23,884 nt of DNA from an uncultured Prevotella sp. (GCA_900548195.1 URJQ01000032.1:1-23884), one strand, 5' to 3'. Counted from the first letter of the stretch, positions 1-8,708 are shown. Notes: generated by a model from the sequence alone, not told the origin. Made by a program: numbers and translations.

Positions 1-101
1 GTTGCTCAGGTACTTATAAAAAACGTTAAAGTATAATGCTGCGGAAATAAGGATATAAACATTTACTAAATTTTTTTTTAACCAATCAAAACCTAATCAA
101 A

Positions 102-3100
102 ATGCGAATTTCAGAAACGTTTGGCAAACTGGGTAGGGCATTTCTTATCCTTTCCATCCTTTCTCTCTTCTCACTTTCTGCGTTGGCACAGAGTGTAAAG
201 GGTATCGTAAAGGATCAGGCTGGCGACGCCATCATAGGTGCCACAGTCAAAGTAGTTGGTACCAAAACAGGTGCCATAACAGATGCAGACGGTCAGTTCA
301 CGGTCAAAGCCGGAGCTAACTCGACGTTGACAGTCTCCTATGTGGGATACGCCCCAAAGCGTGTCGCTGTCAATGGAAAGAACAATCTCGTCATCGTGCT
401 TGACGAAGACAACACTACTCTCAATGACCTCGTGGTGGTAGGTTACGGTGTTCAGAAGAAGAGTGACCTGACTGGATCCGTAGCATCCGTAAAGGGTGAC
501 GACATCAAGAACCTCAGTACTACCGATGCCGCTGCAGCATTGCAGGGAAAGGCAGCAGGATTGCAGGTGCTCAACAGTTCCGGTAAGCCAGGACAGGGTG
601 CTTCCATCCGTGTGCGTGGTTACTCCTCAAACTCCAGCAACATCGGTCCGCTGCTCATAGTAGATGGTCTTCAGGTGTCCAGCATCCAGTATCTTGACCC
701 TTCAATGATTGAGTCAATGGAGGTATTGAAGGATGCTGCGTCAGCCGCTATCTACGGTGCAGAGGCTGGAAACGGCGTAGTGCTCATCACTACAAAGTCA
801 GGAAACAAGGGAAAAGGCAGCATCAACTACACAGGCAAATGGACCAACCAGTCACTTGGCAGCGTGCCGGAGCTTCTCAATGCAAGCCAGTTCAAGGACT
901 GGATGTCAATGCAGCTCGGTGCAGACAAGGTCAATGCCGACCTTGCAGATGCACAGTCACAGTACGGATGGAACCCTAATACCGACACAGACTGGCTTGA
1001 TGCTTACTTCGAGAATACCTGGGCACAGCAGCATACCCTTACTTTCCAGGGCGGAAATGACCGTGGTTCATATTTCCTTAGCACCAGTTATGTAAGTCAG
1101 AACGGTATTGTTAAGGGCAATAGTGATAAGTATGAGCGCCTTACTGCACAGATAAATGCAGACTATAAGATAAAGGACTGGCTCAAGGTAGGTACTAACA
1201 CTGCTATAGAGAAATGGTCATCACGCGGCGTTTCCGAGAATGGTTATGGTTCATCATTCGAGATGCTCCTCCTCATCGATCCACTCACACCGCTCTATTG
1301 GACTTCTCCAGACCAGATGCTCGGCGACTATCGCGCTATCTATGATAAGTCACTTGCTGGCACTACCAATAAGACTCTCTTCGGAGATGAGAATGGTTAC
1401 TATGCTACATCTTACTTCAACCAGCGTCTTGCCGGCGGTAACCCATTCTCACAGCGTGACCGCTCAATGGCAAAGAATAACGGAGTAAACGTAAATGGCA
1501 CTGCTTTCATGAACATTACTCCTATTAAGCAGGTGACATTCACATCACGTCTGGGTTATCGTCTCTCATTCAGCAACTCATCAGATTGGGAGTTCCCTTA
1601 CTATCTTAATGCGCAAACGAAGGGTGATAACTATAAGATTTCAGGTTCAAGTAACAACTCTACATGGTATCAGTGGGAGAACTTCGTCAATTACAACCAG
1701 GACTTCGGCAAGCACAGTGTAGGCGCAATGGCTGGTATGTCTTACAGACAGTATGATTCCAACGGCGTAAGTGCCAATGCATCAGGTTCTGACATCCTCA
1801 AGTCTTACAGCCCTAACTTCATCTATCTCGACTGTGTCAACGGCAACAAGGATACCTCCAAGAGCATAGGCGGTGTGCCTAATACCACCCGTGCATTGTC
1901 ATATTTCGGTCGTCTTACCTATACTTATGATGACCGTTACAGTCTTCAGGCAAACTTCCGTGCCGATGCTTTCGACTCATCAAAGCTGTCAAGTGACAAC
2001 CGTTGGGGACATTTCTTCTCTACATCAGCAGGCTGGACCTTCTCCAATGAGAAGTTCTTCAAGGACAATATCGACCCAAGCATCATGTCATTCGGCAAGC
2101 TGCGCCTGTCATGGGGCCAGAACGGTAACGTGAACGTATTGAGCAACTATGCCTATACCGCCGGTATCGCCACCAACGGACAATGGTATCAGTACGGACC
2201 TACCAATCAGGTGACCTATGGTTCCATGCCGAACGGCATCGCAAACCCAGACCTTACATGGGAGAAATCAGAGCAGATAGACCTCGGTCTCGACATGCGC
2301 TTCCTTGACAATCGCCTTTCTGTAGGCATCGACTGGTATAAGAAGACCACAAAGGACCTCCTCGTGCCAGCACCGGCAATGCCTGAATCAGGCGTTTCCA
2401 CCATTACAATCAATGCAGGTGAAGTGGAAAACAGCGGTCTTGAGATGGAATTGACATGGAAAGACAATATCGGTGACTTCAAATACAGCATTTCCGGCAA
2501 CTTTGCTACGCTCAAGAACAAGGCAACATACCTCGATCCATCAATCCAGCGCATAGAAGGCGCAACAGTGGAAGGTGCAAGCCCTGGCGCAGTAAGATGC
2601 TATTTCGAGCAGGGAAGACCTGTATGGTATATGCGCGGCTACAAGTATGCAGGCAGAGCAGAAGACGGCACAGCGCAGTATTACAAGAAAGACGGCTCAA
2701 TCACCAACGATCCGCAGGATGATGACATGACAGACATCGGCTCCGGTATTCCTAATCTGACCTACGGCATCACGCTCAATGCAGAGTACAAGGGCTTCGA
2801 CCTCACCGTATTCGGTGCAGGAGAGGCTGGCAATGACATCTACTACGGTCTCTATCGTACCGGTTACAACAACATAGCCAAGGGTGTCTATGATGACTTC
2901 AAGTCAAAGAAGTTCCCTGATGCATCTTCTGTTCAGGGCAATGCTACATTCTATCGCTCTTCAGCAATGGTATATAGCGGTTCCTACTTCAAGATCAAGC
3001 AGATACAGCTCGGCTACACTCTGCCAAGAAATATCGTGCAGAAGGCTGCTATAGAGAATGTGCGTGCATATATCTCTCTCGACAATTTCTTCACTTTCAC

Positions 3101-3218
3101 CAACTATCCAGGTCTTGACCCTGAGACATGTACTCAGGAGTACAACTGTCCGGGACTCGACAAAGGCGCTTATCCTAATATGAAAAAGATGGTGCTTGGC
3201 GTAAGTGTTACATTCTAA
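102..3218 (+). CDS. SusC/RagA-family TonB-linked outer-membrane transporter
   Basis: This is a 1038-residue SusC-type TonB-dependent transporter that imports an oligosaccharide or similar nutrient across the outer membrane with a SusD partner. A signal peptide covers residues 1-29 and ends in ALA before a Gln. A carboxypeptidase-regulatory-like domain follows (about 31-105, with GIVKD, DADGQF and SYVGY motifs). The plug begins at the VVVGYG segment (about 111) and contains the LLIVDG and MEVLKDAASAAIYG motifs. The rest is a beta-barrel ending in a terminal Phe (VSVTF). The length is normal for SusC. The susD gene starts 32 nt after the stop, so the two form an operon. No TAnnTTTG box is visible in the 101 nt upstream, so the promoter may use another sigma factor or lie outside the window. 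No anti-sigma factor, hybrid two-component regulator or glycoside hydrolase is present to indicate the substrate. Confidence 0.97.
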   Translation: MRISETFGKLGRAFLILSILSLFSLSALAQSVKGIVKDQAGDAIIGATVKVVGTKTGAITDADGQFTVKAGANSTLTVSYVGYAPKRVAVNGKNNLVIVLDEDNTTLNDLVVVGYGVQKKSDLTGSVASVKGDDIKNLSTTDAAAALQGKAAGLQVLNSSGKPGQGASIRVRGYSSNSSNIGPLLIVDGLQVSSIQYLDPSMIESMEVLKDAASAAIYGAEAGNGVVLITTKSGNKGKGSINYTGKWTNQSLGSVPELLNASQFKDWMSMQLGADKVNADLADAQSQYGWNPNTDTDWLDAYFENTWAQQHTLTFQGGNDRGSYFLSTSYVSQNGIVKGNSDKYERLTAQINADYKIKDWLKVGTNTAIEKWSSRGVSENGYGSSFEMLLLIDPLTPLYWTSPDQMLGDYRAIYDKSLAGTTNKTLFGDENGYYATSYFNQRLAGGNPFSQRDRSMAKNNGVNVNGTAFMNITPIKQVTFTSRLGYRLSFSNSSDWEFPYYLNAQTKGDNYKISGSSNNSTWYQWENFVNYNQDFGKHSVGAMAGMSYRQYDSNGVSANASGSDILKSYSPNFIYLDCVNGNKDTSKSIGGVPNTTRALSYFGRLTYTYDDRYSLQANFRADAFDSSKLSSDNRWGHFFSTSAGWTFSNEKFFKDNIDPSIMSFGKLRLSWGQNGNVNVLSNYAYTAGIATNGQWYQYGPTNQVTYGSMPNGIANPDLTWEKSEQIDLGLDMRFLDNRLSVGIDWYKKTTKDLLVPAPAMPESGVSTITINAGEVENSGLEMELTWKDNIGDFKYSISGNFATLKNKATYLDPSIQRIEGATVEGASPGAVRCYFEQGRPVWYMRGYKYAGRAEDGTAQYYKKDGSITNDPQDDDMTDIGSGIPNLTYGITLNAEYKGFDLTVFGAGEAGNDIYYGLYRTGYNNIAKGVYDDFKSKKFPDASSVQGNATFYRSSAMVYSGSYFKIKQIQLGYTLPRNIVQKAAIENVRAYISLDNFFTFTNYPGLDPETCTQEYNCPGLDKGAYPNMKKMVLGVSVTF

Positions 3219-3250
3219 CCATCCTAAAACCTAAAAAACTGAACATTAAT

Positions 3251-4999
3251 ATGAAAAAGATATTTATTTCTGTAGCCTTGCTTACCGGCATGATGATGTT
3301 CTCTTCATGCGAGGATATGCTTGATGTGGAGCAGAAGGCGACAAGCAATACGTCAAGCTTCTACAAGACAGACGAAGATGCAAAGTCTGCTGTCACAGCC
3401 ATGTATGCCACATTCAACAGTGAGATAGGTGGCAATGAAGGCATCTGGAACGCTTATATCATGGGTCTGAACTATTCCTCCGACGATGTGTTTGCAGCAG
3501 GAGGCGACATCGCTGACCATGCCGATTTCCGCATACTTAATGAGTTCCGCTATGACAAGAGTGCTGTCCCTGTCAAGCAGCTCTATAATCACATCTACAA
3601 ATCCATCTATTCAGCCAACCTTGTCATAAATTATTTCGGCAATACCGCTGATACCAAGGTCAAGAAGCAGGCTGTCGCTGAGGCGAGAGTGATGCGTGCA
3701 TGGGCTCACATGCTTGCAGCTCAGGTGTATAAGTGTCCTCCTTTGGTAGATCATCTGCTGCTGGTAGATGAGAAGCCTACCAATGCTGAGAGCCAGAAAG
3801 CCATTCTCGACTGGTGCGTGAACGAATGCGTGGAGGCAATGCCTGACCTTGCAGACCGCAATGGAAAGTCGGACAAGGAAGGCGCATGGTATGCCACTAA
3901 AGGCTTTGCACAGTTCGTTGCCGGCAAGTCAGCGCTCTTTGCTGGCGACAATGCCAAGTGTGTGGAAGTGATGAAACCTCTTGTGGAGTCACCTAACTAT
4001 GATCTCGTGCCTGGTGAACGCTTCCGTGATCTCTTCCATGTAGAGGGTGATGGCTGTGAGGAGAAGATTTTCGAATTCAATTATACCACCAATACCGCTG
4101 CTGCAGGTGGCAATGAATCCTGGCGAGGAGAGAACGGACGTGGCCGCTGGATGGTGGCAAACGTGCTCAACTGGCGTGGAGATGACATCAAGGGTGGCGG
4201 CAAGTCTCCTAAGATCTGCTCAGCCGGCGGATGGGGCGGTGGCTCTATCAATCAGGACTTCGCCCACAAGATGCTCGCCAATGATGGTGACAGCTATCGT
4301 CGTAAAGCCACTTTCCTCACCTCGGATGAGTTCTTCTATGATGAAGCCCTTTGCGGATGGAAAAGTGATGATAAGTGCACAACCCGTGAACAGAAGGAAT
4401 TTGATCCTGACCGCGGTATCACCAAGACCGCAGGATCATTCTCACGCAGCGACGTGATGGAGGTGAAGATGATGATGGCACCAAATGATGCCGGACTGGA
4501 TGTAGGAGAAAACTGCAACAACACCAACTTCTGTCTTGCCCGTCTTGGAGAGGCTTACCTCATCTATGCCGAGGCATGCCTTGCTTCAGGCAAGCCGGAC
4601 GAGGCTAAGAAGTATGTCAACAAGATACAGCAACGTGCAGGCTCAAAGACCATTTCTGAGTCAGTAACTCTCCAGACCATACAGGATGAGAAGCAATATG
4701 AGCTTTGGTTCGAGGGTTGCCGTTGGCTTGACATCGTTCGTTGGGGCATTGCAAAGCAGTGTTACGACAAGGTGCTCGACAATATTCCATTGCAATGGGA
4801 TGAGTATTGGAATCCTTCAGACGGTTCAGGTAAGGTGGGTAAGTATCCTCACAAGCTCTATTACAAGATACATCATCCATTCAAGGATGCTGGAATCAAG
4901 CTCGAGTTTGTGGCAGGAAAGCATGAATACTGGCCAATTCCACAGTCTGTAATCGACGTCAATGACCAGATGCACCAGGTAGTGGATGGCTGGAAATAG
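3251..4999 (+). CDS. SusD/RagB-family nutrient-binding outer-membrane lipoprotein
   Basis: This 582-residue SusD homologue is the surface lid that binds substrate over the SusC barrel. The lipoprotein signal peptide ends at a lipobox with Cys20 (FSSC). The family's helical TPR-like parts are visible around residues 130-230 (EARVMRAWAHMLAAQVY) and 420-500 (RLGEAYLIYAEACLASG, then YELWFEGCRWLDIVRWG). The C-terminus (YWPIPQSVIDVND) matches the usual SusD ending WPIP.xEI. It directly follows susC and ends before a strong hairpin at 5115-5152, so this looks like a two-gene operon. The substrate cannot be read from the sequence. Confidence 0.96.
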   Translation: MKKIFISVALLTGMMMFSSCEDMLDVEQKATSNTSSFYKTDEDAKSAVTAMYATFNSEIGGNEGIWNAYIMGLNYSSDDVFAAGGDIADHADFRILNEFRYDKSAVPVKQLYNHIYKSIYSANLVINYFGNTADTKVKKQAVAEARVMRAWAHMLAAQVYKCPPLVDHLLLVDEKPTNAESQKAILDWCVNECVEAMPDLADRNGKSDKEGAWYATKGFAQFVAGKSALFAGDNAKCVEVMKPLVESPNYDLVPGERFRDLFHVEGDGCEEKIFEFNYTTNTAAAGGNESWRGENGRGRWMVANVLNWRGDDIKGGGKSPKICSAGGWGGGSINQDFAHKMLANDGDSYRRKATFLTSDEFFYDEALCGWKSDDKCTTREQKEFDPDRGITKTAGSFSRSDVMEVKMMMAPNDAGLDVGENCNNTNFCLARLGEAYLIYAEACLASGKPDEAKKYVNKIQQRAGSKTISESVTLQTIQDEKQYELWFEGCRWLDIVRWGIAKQCYDKVLDNIPLQWDEYWNPSDGSGKVGKYPHKLYYKIHHPFKDAGIKLEFVAGKHEYWPIPQSVIDVNDQMHQVVDGWK

Positions 5000-5007
5000 T
5001 TGATTTT

Positions 5008-5092
5008 GTTGTTTAGTGGTTTAGTTGTTTAGTTGATAGTCTTATTACAAGCGAACTCTACAAACAACAAAACAACTAAATCACAAAACAAC
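5008..5092. repeat. inverted pair of octamer arrays (GTTGTTTA type)
   Basis: Four in-phase octamers (GTTGTTTA, GTGGTTTA, GTTGTTTA, GTTGATAG) occupy 5008-5039. Four octamers of the reverse complement (CAAACAAC, AAAACAAC, TAAATCAC, AAAACAAC) occupy 5061-5092, with 21 nt between. The arms can pair imperfectly. The block lies between the susD stop and the terminator hairpin. The same octamer family returns as a one-sided 15-unit array at 22556-22675. Confidence 0.8.
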
Positions 5093-5114
5093 ACACTACA
5101 AACGTGAAAGAATG

Positions 5115-5152
5115 ATAGCCCGTCGGTGGAAAAAGTGCCACCGACGGGCTAT
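5115..5152 (+). terminator. terminator of the susCD operon
   Basis: A perfect 15-bp inverted repeat (arms 5115-5129 and 5138-5152, ATAGCCCGTCGGTGG and its complement) encloses an 8-nt A-rich loop. It starts about 115 nt after the susD stop. Only a weak T-run follows, as is common in Bacteroidetes. It also separates susD from the promoter of the next gene. Confidence 0.8.
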
Positions 5153-5186
5153 ATTCATATTATAAGATGTTAAAAAACGGGAAGGC

Positions 5187-5218
5187 TTTGCGTAATTATG
5201 GAAAAAGCATTATCTTTG
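5187..5218 (+). promoter_or_regulatory. Bacteroidetes-type promoter of the NigD-like gene
   Basis: A -33 box TTTG (5187-5190) and a -7 box TATCTTTG (5211-5218) are separated by 20 nt, matching the TTTG / TAnnTTTG consensus. Transcription should begin near 5224, giving a leader of about 120 nt. The leader holds a seven-codon ATG ORF (5239-5262) and a small ACCC-gaaa-GGGT hairpin; neither has a known role. Confidence 0.8.
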
Positions 5219-5347
5219 CACTTTGGAAAAAACAAGCATGAAATGGGAAATCCTCACATAAGGAGTATCCATGATATGAAAGGGAAGACCCGAAAGGGTA
5301 AAGGGAAAAATTTAATCGACTAAAACATATAATTCAAAAACAAAGAA

Positions 5348-6076
5348 ATGAAAAAGTTTTTTGCATTTATCTGCGTAGTGGCATCACTATGCCTTACATC
5401 TTGTATCAGTGATTCTGATAACAACACTCGTACATTTGCTACCTATTTTACTATCTCCGGTTATGAGCCAAACTATGTGCTCTATAGCGATGATGGCATG
5501 GTTACCGTGAAGCTCAACCCAAGCACGTTGCCTTCTGACAAGGGGCTGGCAAAGAACAAGCGCGGATATTTCTATATCCAATACAACACAGAGAACGTGC
5601 AGACCGGCGCTGACAAGAAGAGCGTCATCAACAATGCTTCCATCATCGGCGGACAATATATCGCTGTAAACAACGTGATGAGCAAGGTTGAGGCTGATCT
5701 GAATAAGGTGACTAATCCTGACAGCATCTTCGAGATGAGCGGTATGGCTACTCCTTGGTATGCTCATGGCTATGTGACAATGCAGGTGAAGTCTTCTTAC
5801 TTCGTAGGCACGGATGGCAAATATATCCTTCCTACACACAATGTAGTGCTCGATAAGGATGCTGACGTGAAAGACAATGCAATCAAATATACCATCTATT
5901 GCAACCGTCACCCTCAGAAAGACACTCAGGTATATGGTCCTTCCACCTTCAATGTATGCTTCCTTGCACGCGACCTTATGACGGTTCCAGGCTCTGATTC
6001 CATCACTGTCACCGTAGCTGGAAAGGGATGCAAAGACGTTTCCTTCAAGGTGGGACGCAACAGTCTTTATAACTAA
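5348..6076 (+). CDS. NigD-like lipoprotein
   Basis: This 242-residue secreted lipoprotein has a signal peptide ending at a lipobox with Cys19 (LTSC), followed by a short Ser/Asp/Asn linker (SDSDNNT). The rest is rich in beta-strand (for example GYFYIQYNTENVQTG, and NAIKYTIYCNRH with FNVCFLARDL near the C-terminus). The size, lipobox and two-part beta organisation resemble the NigD-like family, named after a Bacteroides bacteriocin-associated gene and of unsettled function. NigD assignment is by resemblance only. The gene has its own promoter and lies downstream of the susCD terminator, so a functional link to SusCD is only suggested by proximity. Confidence 0.75.
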   Translation: MKKFFAFICVVASLCLTSCISDSDNNTRTFATYFTISGYEPNYVLYSDDGMVTVKLNPSTLPSDKGLAKNKRGYFYIQYNTENVQTGADKKSVINNASIIGGQYIAVNNVMSKVEADLNKVTNPDSIFEMSGMATPWYAHGYVTMQVKSSYFVGTDGKYILPTHNVVLDKDADVKDNAIKYTIYCNRHPQKDTQVYGPSTFNVCFLARDLMTVPGSDSITVTVAGKGCKDVSFKVGRNSLYN

Positions 6077-6083
6077 TTTTTTT

Positions 6084-6148
6084 AGTGAAAAGTGAAAAGT
6101 GAAGAGTGAAAAGTGAAGAGTGAAGAGTGAAAAATCGCGCTGACGCGG
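6084..6148 (+). repeat. heptamer array AGTGAAR x7 with conserved GC tail (copy A)
   Basis: Seven in-phase heptamers AGTGAAA/AGTGAAG run from 6084 to 6132 and are followed directly by the tail AATCGCGCTGACGCGG (6133-6148), which can form a CGCG-ctga-CGCG mini-hairpin. The array starts 7 nt after the NigD-like stop codon. It is the longest of four family copies in the window. Confidence 0.85.
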
Positions 6149-6164
6149 TTTGAGCTTTTCAGAG

Positions 6165-6310
6165 AATAGGTAAAATAGGTAATAGGTAATAGGAGAATAC
6201 ACTTGCTGCTCATGGTTTGTCTCCACGGGGATATTCTCAAGCAAATAAGTGTAATCTCCTATTACCTTTTACCTATTACCCATTATCTAAATAAAGTGTA
6301 ATCTCCTATT
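6165..6310. repeat. inverted repeat of AATAGGT units plus a 17-nt direct repeat
   Basis: The left arm (about 6165-6204) is built of AATAGGT heptamers and ends in AATACACTT. The right arm (about 6247-6286) is its imperfect reverse complement (AAGTGTAATCTCCTATTACC), with a 42-nt loop between. Part of the right arm, AAGTGTAATCTCCTATT (6247-6263), recurs directly at 6294-6310. Related TTACCT-rich sequence appears near 8404-8440. Confidence 0.75.
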
Positions 6311-6340
6311 CTCTATTTCTTATTTCTATTCCCTATTAAA

Positions 6341-6357
6341 GTCTGGAAGACAGTACC
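6341..6357 (+). repeat. dispersed 17-nt motif, copy 1
   Basis: The sequence GTCTGGAAGACAGTACC occurs here and twice more at 22699-22715 and 22776-22792, all three exact and in the same orientation. Its first part is a small hairpin (GTCT-gga-AGAC), extended to six base pairs in the two later copies. Confidence 0.7.
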
Positions 6358-6422
6358 AAAGTTAGAGCATTTTCTATGATTAGCAGATTCTTAGGATATT
6401 TCCATACTCCTGTTGGCTTTAA

Positions 6423-6614
6423 CCCAAATCGGTCATTAGACCACAATGTTCAAAAATTCTTGCTATTGTGTTGTTTCCTAACATCTTTTATTTTCTTGTC
6501 GGCATCTTGCCTGTCTTTGTAACTTGACGTAGCCCGCTACGCCTGCGTTACAAATACAGCCAATCTGCTCGACAATAAAACAAAATCTGTTTAGTCTCTA
6601 ATGACCGATTTGGG
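6423..6614. mobile_element. 192-bp fold-back, MITE-like element, copy 1
   Basis: This copy is bounded by perfect 18-bp terminal inverted repeats (CCCAAATCGGTCATTAGA at 6423-6440, reverse complement at 6597-6614). It has no coding capacity. Inside, a CACAAT/ATTGTG hairpin is followed by a long imperfect palindrome centred on CGTAGC-cc-GCTACG and flanked by TTTGTAAC/GTTACAAA. A second copy of equal length and orientation lies at 14348-14539, and I see about four mismatches between them. This copy has two changes in the left core arm (CATCT against CAGAT) that weaken pairing. No clean target-site duplication is visible. Its right end shares GGG with the hairpin at 6612-6653. Confidence 0.8.
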
Positions 6615-6653
6615 ATTATGGCTGGAAGCCCACAGAATTCCAGCCATAATCCC
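6612..6653 (-). terminator. perfect 16-bp hairpin downstream of the pRiA4b-domain gene
   Basis: Arms 6612-6627 and 6638-6653 (GGGATTATGGCTGGAA and its exact complement) enclose a 10-nt loop. It lies 21 nt past the stop of the minus-strand gene ending at 6675 and is probably that gene's terminator. There is no T-tract on the minus strand. The outermost three base pairs are also the end of the fold-back element. Confidence 0.65.
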
Positions 6654-6674
6654 ACCACAGGCCAACACCAGAAA

Positions 6675-8252
6675 TCATTCAGATGACTCCTTGGAAGCAA
6701 GATATTCGTTTATCTTCTTCTGGGCTTTCTTGAAGTCAGGCTTCTTGAGCTTGTTCTGACGGAAACGTTTCTCATAGTCGCTGTACGTATGACACGAAGC
6801 AGGAGGATAAGCACCATAGCCACTGGTCAGTTTCACGTCAAGGTGACTGTCGTCTCTGCACTTTCCGCAGGAAGACTCAAGCAACACTGATATTTCCCAT
6901 TCAGTATTATCCTCATCCACGATTACAAGGAGGGCACTGGAATTCTTCCTTTTCAATACATCCCCTACAATTGTCTCCTCAGTGATTTCCGTCGTGTCAT
7001 AATCTTCCAGATAAGTGCCTATCGAGCTGTATATCACTCCGTGTTTGTCCTGAAAGTAGTAATAATCCTCCGGCAGTCCATCATGCCCCAATGCTATCAT
7101 GATGATATTGGCAAGATGATTGAGATACATTGTGGAAGAAACGGTGATGGTGCGCTCCACGGGCTCCAGGGCATCAAGCATCGCTATCCGCAAGGTGAAT
7201 ATCTTCGGACACTCAAAAGGATCATAAAGTCTGCTCAGACCCGGATACATGGATTCTTCATCGTCCTCATCGTCCTCAAACACGTCAAACTTATCATCAA
7301 ACTCATCGTCAAACTCATCGTCCAAAACATCGTCCAAAACATCCTTGATGGAAGTGTATTCATATACGAACTCCAGATCATCCGAGTTCATCATTTCCTC
7401 CACATCATCATATCCATCCGTCTCAATATACGGAATTTCAATATCCATATAAATCTTCTTCAAAATCGGCAAAGCCTCCCGTACATGGGCTGCAGCCAGC
7501 GAACAAGCATAAGCATCGATATTCTGTGCATCTGCGCCCTGCTTGCATATATCGTAGCAATAATTGAGATAATTTACTATTGCAGCCGAAGCCTTCAGCC
7601 TCTTCTTCGGGCAATGAAGGTAAATCATAACAAGCGTATCAAAGACGACAGGCTTGACAGGTGGAATCAGTCCGCCCTCCTTCAGGAAGTCAAGCAGCAC
7701 GTCAACATTTTCGCTGCACATCCTGAACAAGGAACAAACTATGAAATCTTCGTTGCCTACCGAATAATAGTCCCTGAAGAAAGCATCCTGTCGAAGGCTT
7801 TCCAGCACCACGTCTTCACAGTCACGGATGTCGAGCTGTTCCATAAGATACATGGCGGCAACAAGCGACATTTCACCCCAGCAGCCATCCCAGTCATCAT
7901 CTTTCTTTTCTTTGGCAAGTCTGAACGTCTTGAAGGATATGAAGAACATATTCCTTATATCCTTACGTTTCTGTTCAAGTGGCAGATCCTCGCCTGCTTT
8001 CAGAGCTTTCTGACATAGATTTTCGATTTCATATATATCATCGGCAAGCATTATAGGTTCAAGCCACTCTGCTACAGGTTCAGCATCATAGTCCGGTGCC
8101 TCATACCTATAGTACATATCATTGAGCGTTTCGCATGGATCGCGTTCAAGCAACATATCCATCAACATCTTCTGCTCTTTCTCGTCCAACTGTGAGAGAA
8201 CATTTCTCAGTCCTTCAATATCGTTGACATTGCCTTTATTCTTCTTTGCCAT
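6675..8252 (-). CDS. acidic protein with C-terminal pRiA4b ORF-3-like domain
   Basis: This 525-residue cytoplasmic protein has three visible parts. Residues 1-300 are predominantly helical and of no family I recognise. About 300-340 is an extremely acidic tract with repeated DD/DE (VLDDVLDDEFDDEFDDKFD). About 350-500 is a domain resembling the plasmid pRiA4b ORF-3-like/IS1096 TnpR-like family (FTLRIAMLDALEPVERTI, then HLANIIMIALGH, later GAYPPASCHTYSDYE). A basic tail rich in Lys follows. The domain family is widespread, often beside mobile DNA, and has no established biochemical role. No transposase is nearby and it is transcribed alone from its own promoter. The coding DNA of the acidic tract is a run of GAT/GAC/GAA/GAG codons, liable to length variation. 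Confidence 0.8.
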   Translation of the reverse strand: MAKKNKGNVNDIEGLRNVLSQLDEKEQKMLMDMLLERDPCETLNDMYYRYEAPDYDAEPVAEWLEPIMLADDIYEIENLCQKALKAGEDLPLEQKRKDIRNMFFISFKTFRLAKEKKDDDWDGCWGEMSLVAAMYLMEQLDIRDCEDVVLESLRQDAFFRDYYSVGNEDFIVCSLFRMCSENVDVLLDFLKEGGLIPPVKPVVFDTLVMIYLHCPKKRLKASAAIVNYLNYCYDICKQGADAQNIDAYACSLAAAHVREALPILKKIYMDIEIPYIETDGYDDVEEMMNSDDLEFVYEYTSIKDVLDDVLDDEFDDEFDDKFDVFEDDEDDEESMYPGLSRLYDPFECPKIFTLRIAMLDALEPVERTITVSSTMYLNHLANIIMIALGHDGLPEDYYYFQDKHGVIYSSIGTYLEDYDTTEITEETIVGDVLKRKNSSALLVIVDEDNTEWEISVLLESSCGKCRDDSHLDVKLTSGYGAYPPASCHTYSDYEKRFRQNKLKKPDFKKAQKKINEYLASKESSE

Positions 8253-8317
8253 TGCGATTCTATTATTATGGTTTTACTAAAAAACATTTACACGCCACAA
8301 ATTACATAATGATGATG

Positions 8318-8348
8318 CAAAGGTAAAAATAAAAACGGAAGTAACAAA
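8318..8348 (-). promoter_or_regulatory. promoter of the pRiA4b-domain gene
   Basis: On the minus strand, a TTTG -33 box (8345-8348) and a TACCTTTG -7 box (8318-8325) are separated by 19 nt, a full match to the Bacteroidetes consensus. The start codon is about 65 nt downstream. Confidence 0.8.
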
Positions 8349-8459
8349 CTATTCTGCAAAATGTTTTCATCCCCAACCCTATTTGGCAGTCACATTCGCG
8401 TTCTTACCTTTTACCTATCTCTGATTACCTATCCGATCACCTATAAATCTATAAATCAG

Positions 8460-8561
8460 AAAGCATAGCTTTTCAACGTTAAAAGCATAGATATTACAAT
8501 GCAAAAGCATAGCTTTCAGGCTGTAATAACTATGCTTTTACTACCTAAAAGCTATGCTTTT
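8460..8561. repeat. cluster of AAAGC-ATA-GCTTT palindromes
   Basis: Five copies of a short motif lie within about 100 nt: AAAGCATAGCTTTT (8460-8473), AAAAGCATAG (8481-8490), AAAAGCATAGCTTT (8503-8516), and in the opposite sense CTATGCTTTT (8530-8539) and AAAAGCTATGCTTTT (8547-8561). Each full copy is itself an inverted repeat with a 3-nt centre, and the first group can pair with the second. The cluster sits in the gene-free 8253-8708 stretch, between the end of waaA and the divergent promoter at 8318-8348. Besides these and a weak terminator, I see nothing else in that stretch. Confidence 0.75.
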
Positions 8562-8671
8562 GCAATGCTTTGATTATCAGTGTGTTGAGAGATATGTTTT
8601 CTTGTTCTGTACTGTGACGGGAAAATGGGACAATTCTGTGGTGGGTGGCTTCGTTTTTCCAGTCTTTTCTA

Positions 8672-8691
8672 TCAGCCGGTAACGTGGCTGA
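8672..8691 (-). terminator. possible weak terminator after waaA
   Basis: TCAGCC and GGCTGA can pair around an 8-nt loop about 20 nt past the waaA stop codon on the minus strand. The stem is only six base pairs and no T-tract follows, so this is tentative. The palindrome cluster further on may contribute to ending the transcript. Confidence 0.3.
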
Positions 8692-8708
8692 CACAGTGGT
8701 TCTTCTCT

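Noticed and set aside
102..6076. Complete polysaccharide utilisation locus
   Set aside because: Only SusC, SusD and a NigD-like lipoprotein are present; no glycoside hydrolase, sensor or transporter gene supports a full locus in the window.
5387..6244. A 285-codon minus-strand frame opposite the NigD-like gene
   Set aside because: Its N-terminal part is translation of the AGTGAAR array and the rest is antisense to a lipoprotein gene.
7041..8018. A 325-codon plus-strand frame opposite the pRiA4b-domain gene
   Set aside because: Antisense shadow; the product has no recognisable domain, while the minus frame has its own promoter and domain.
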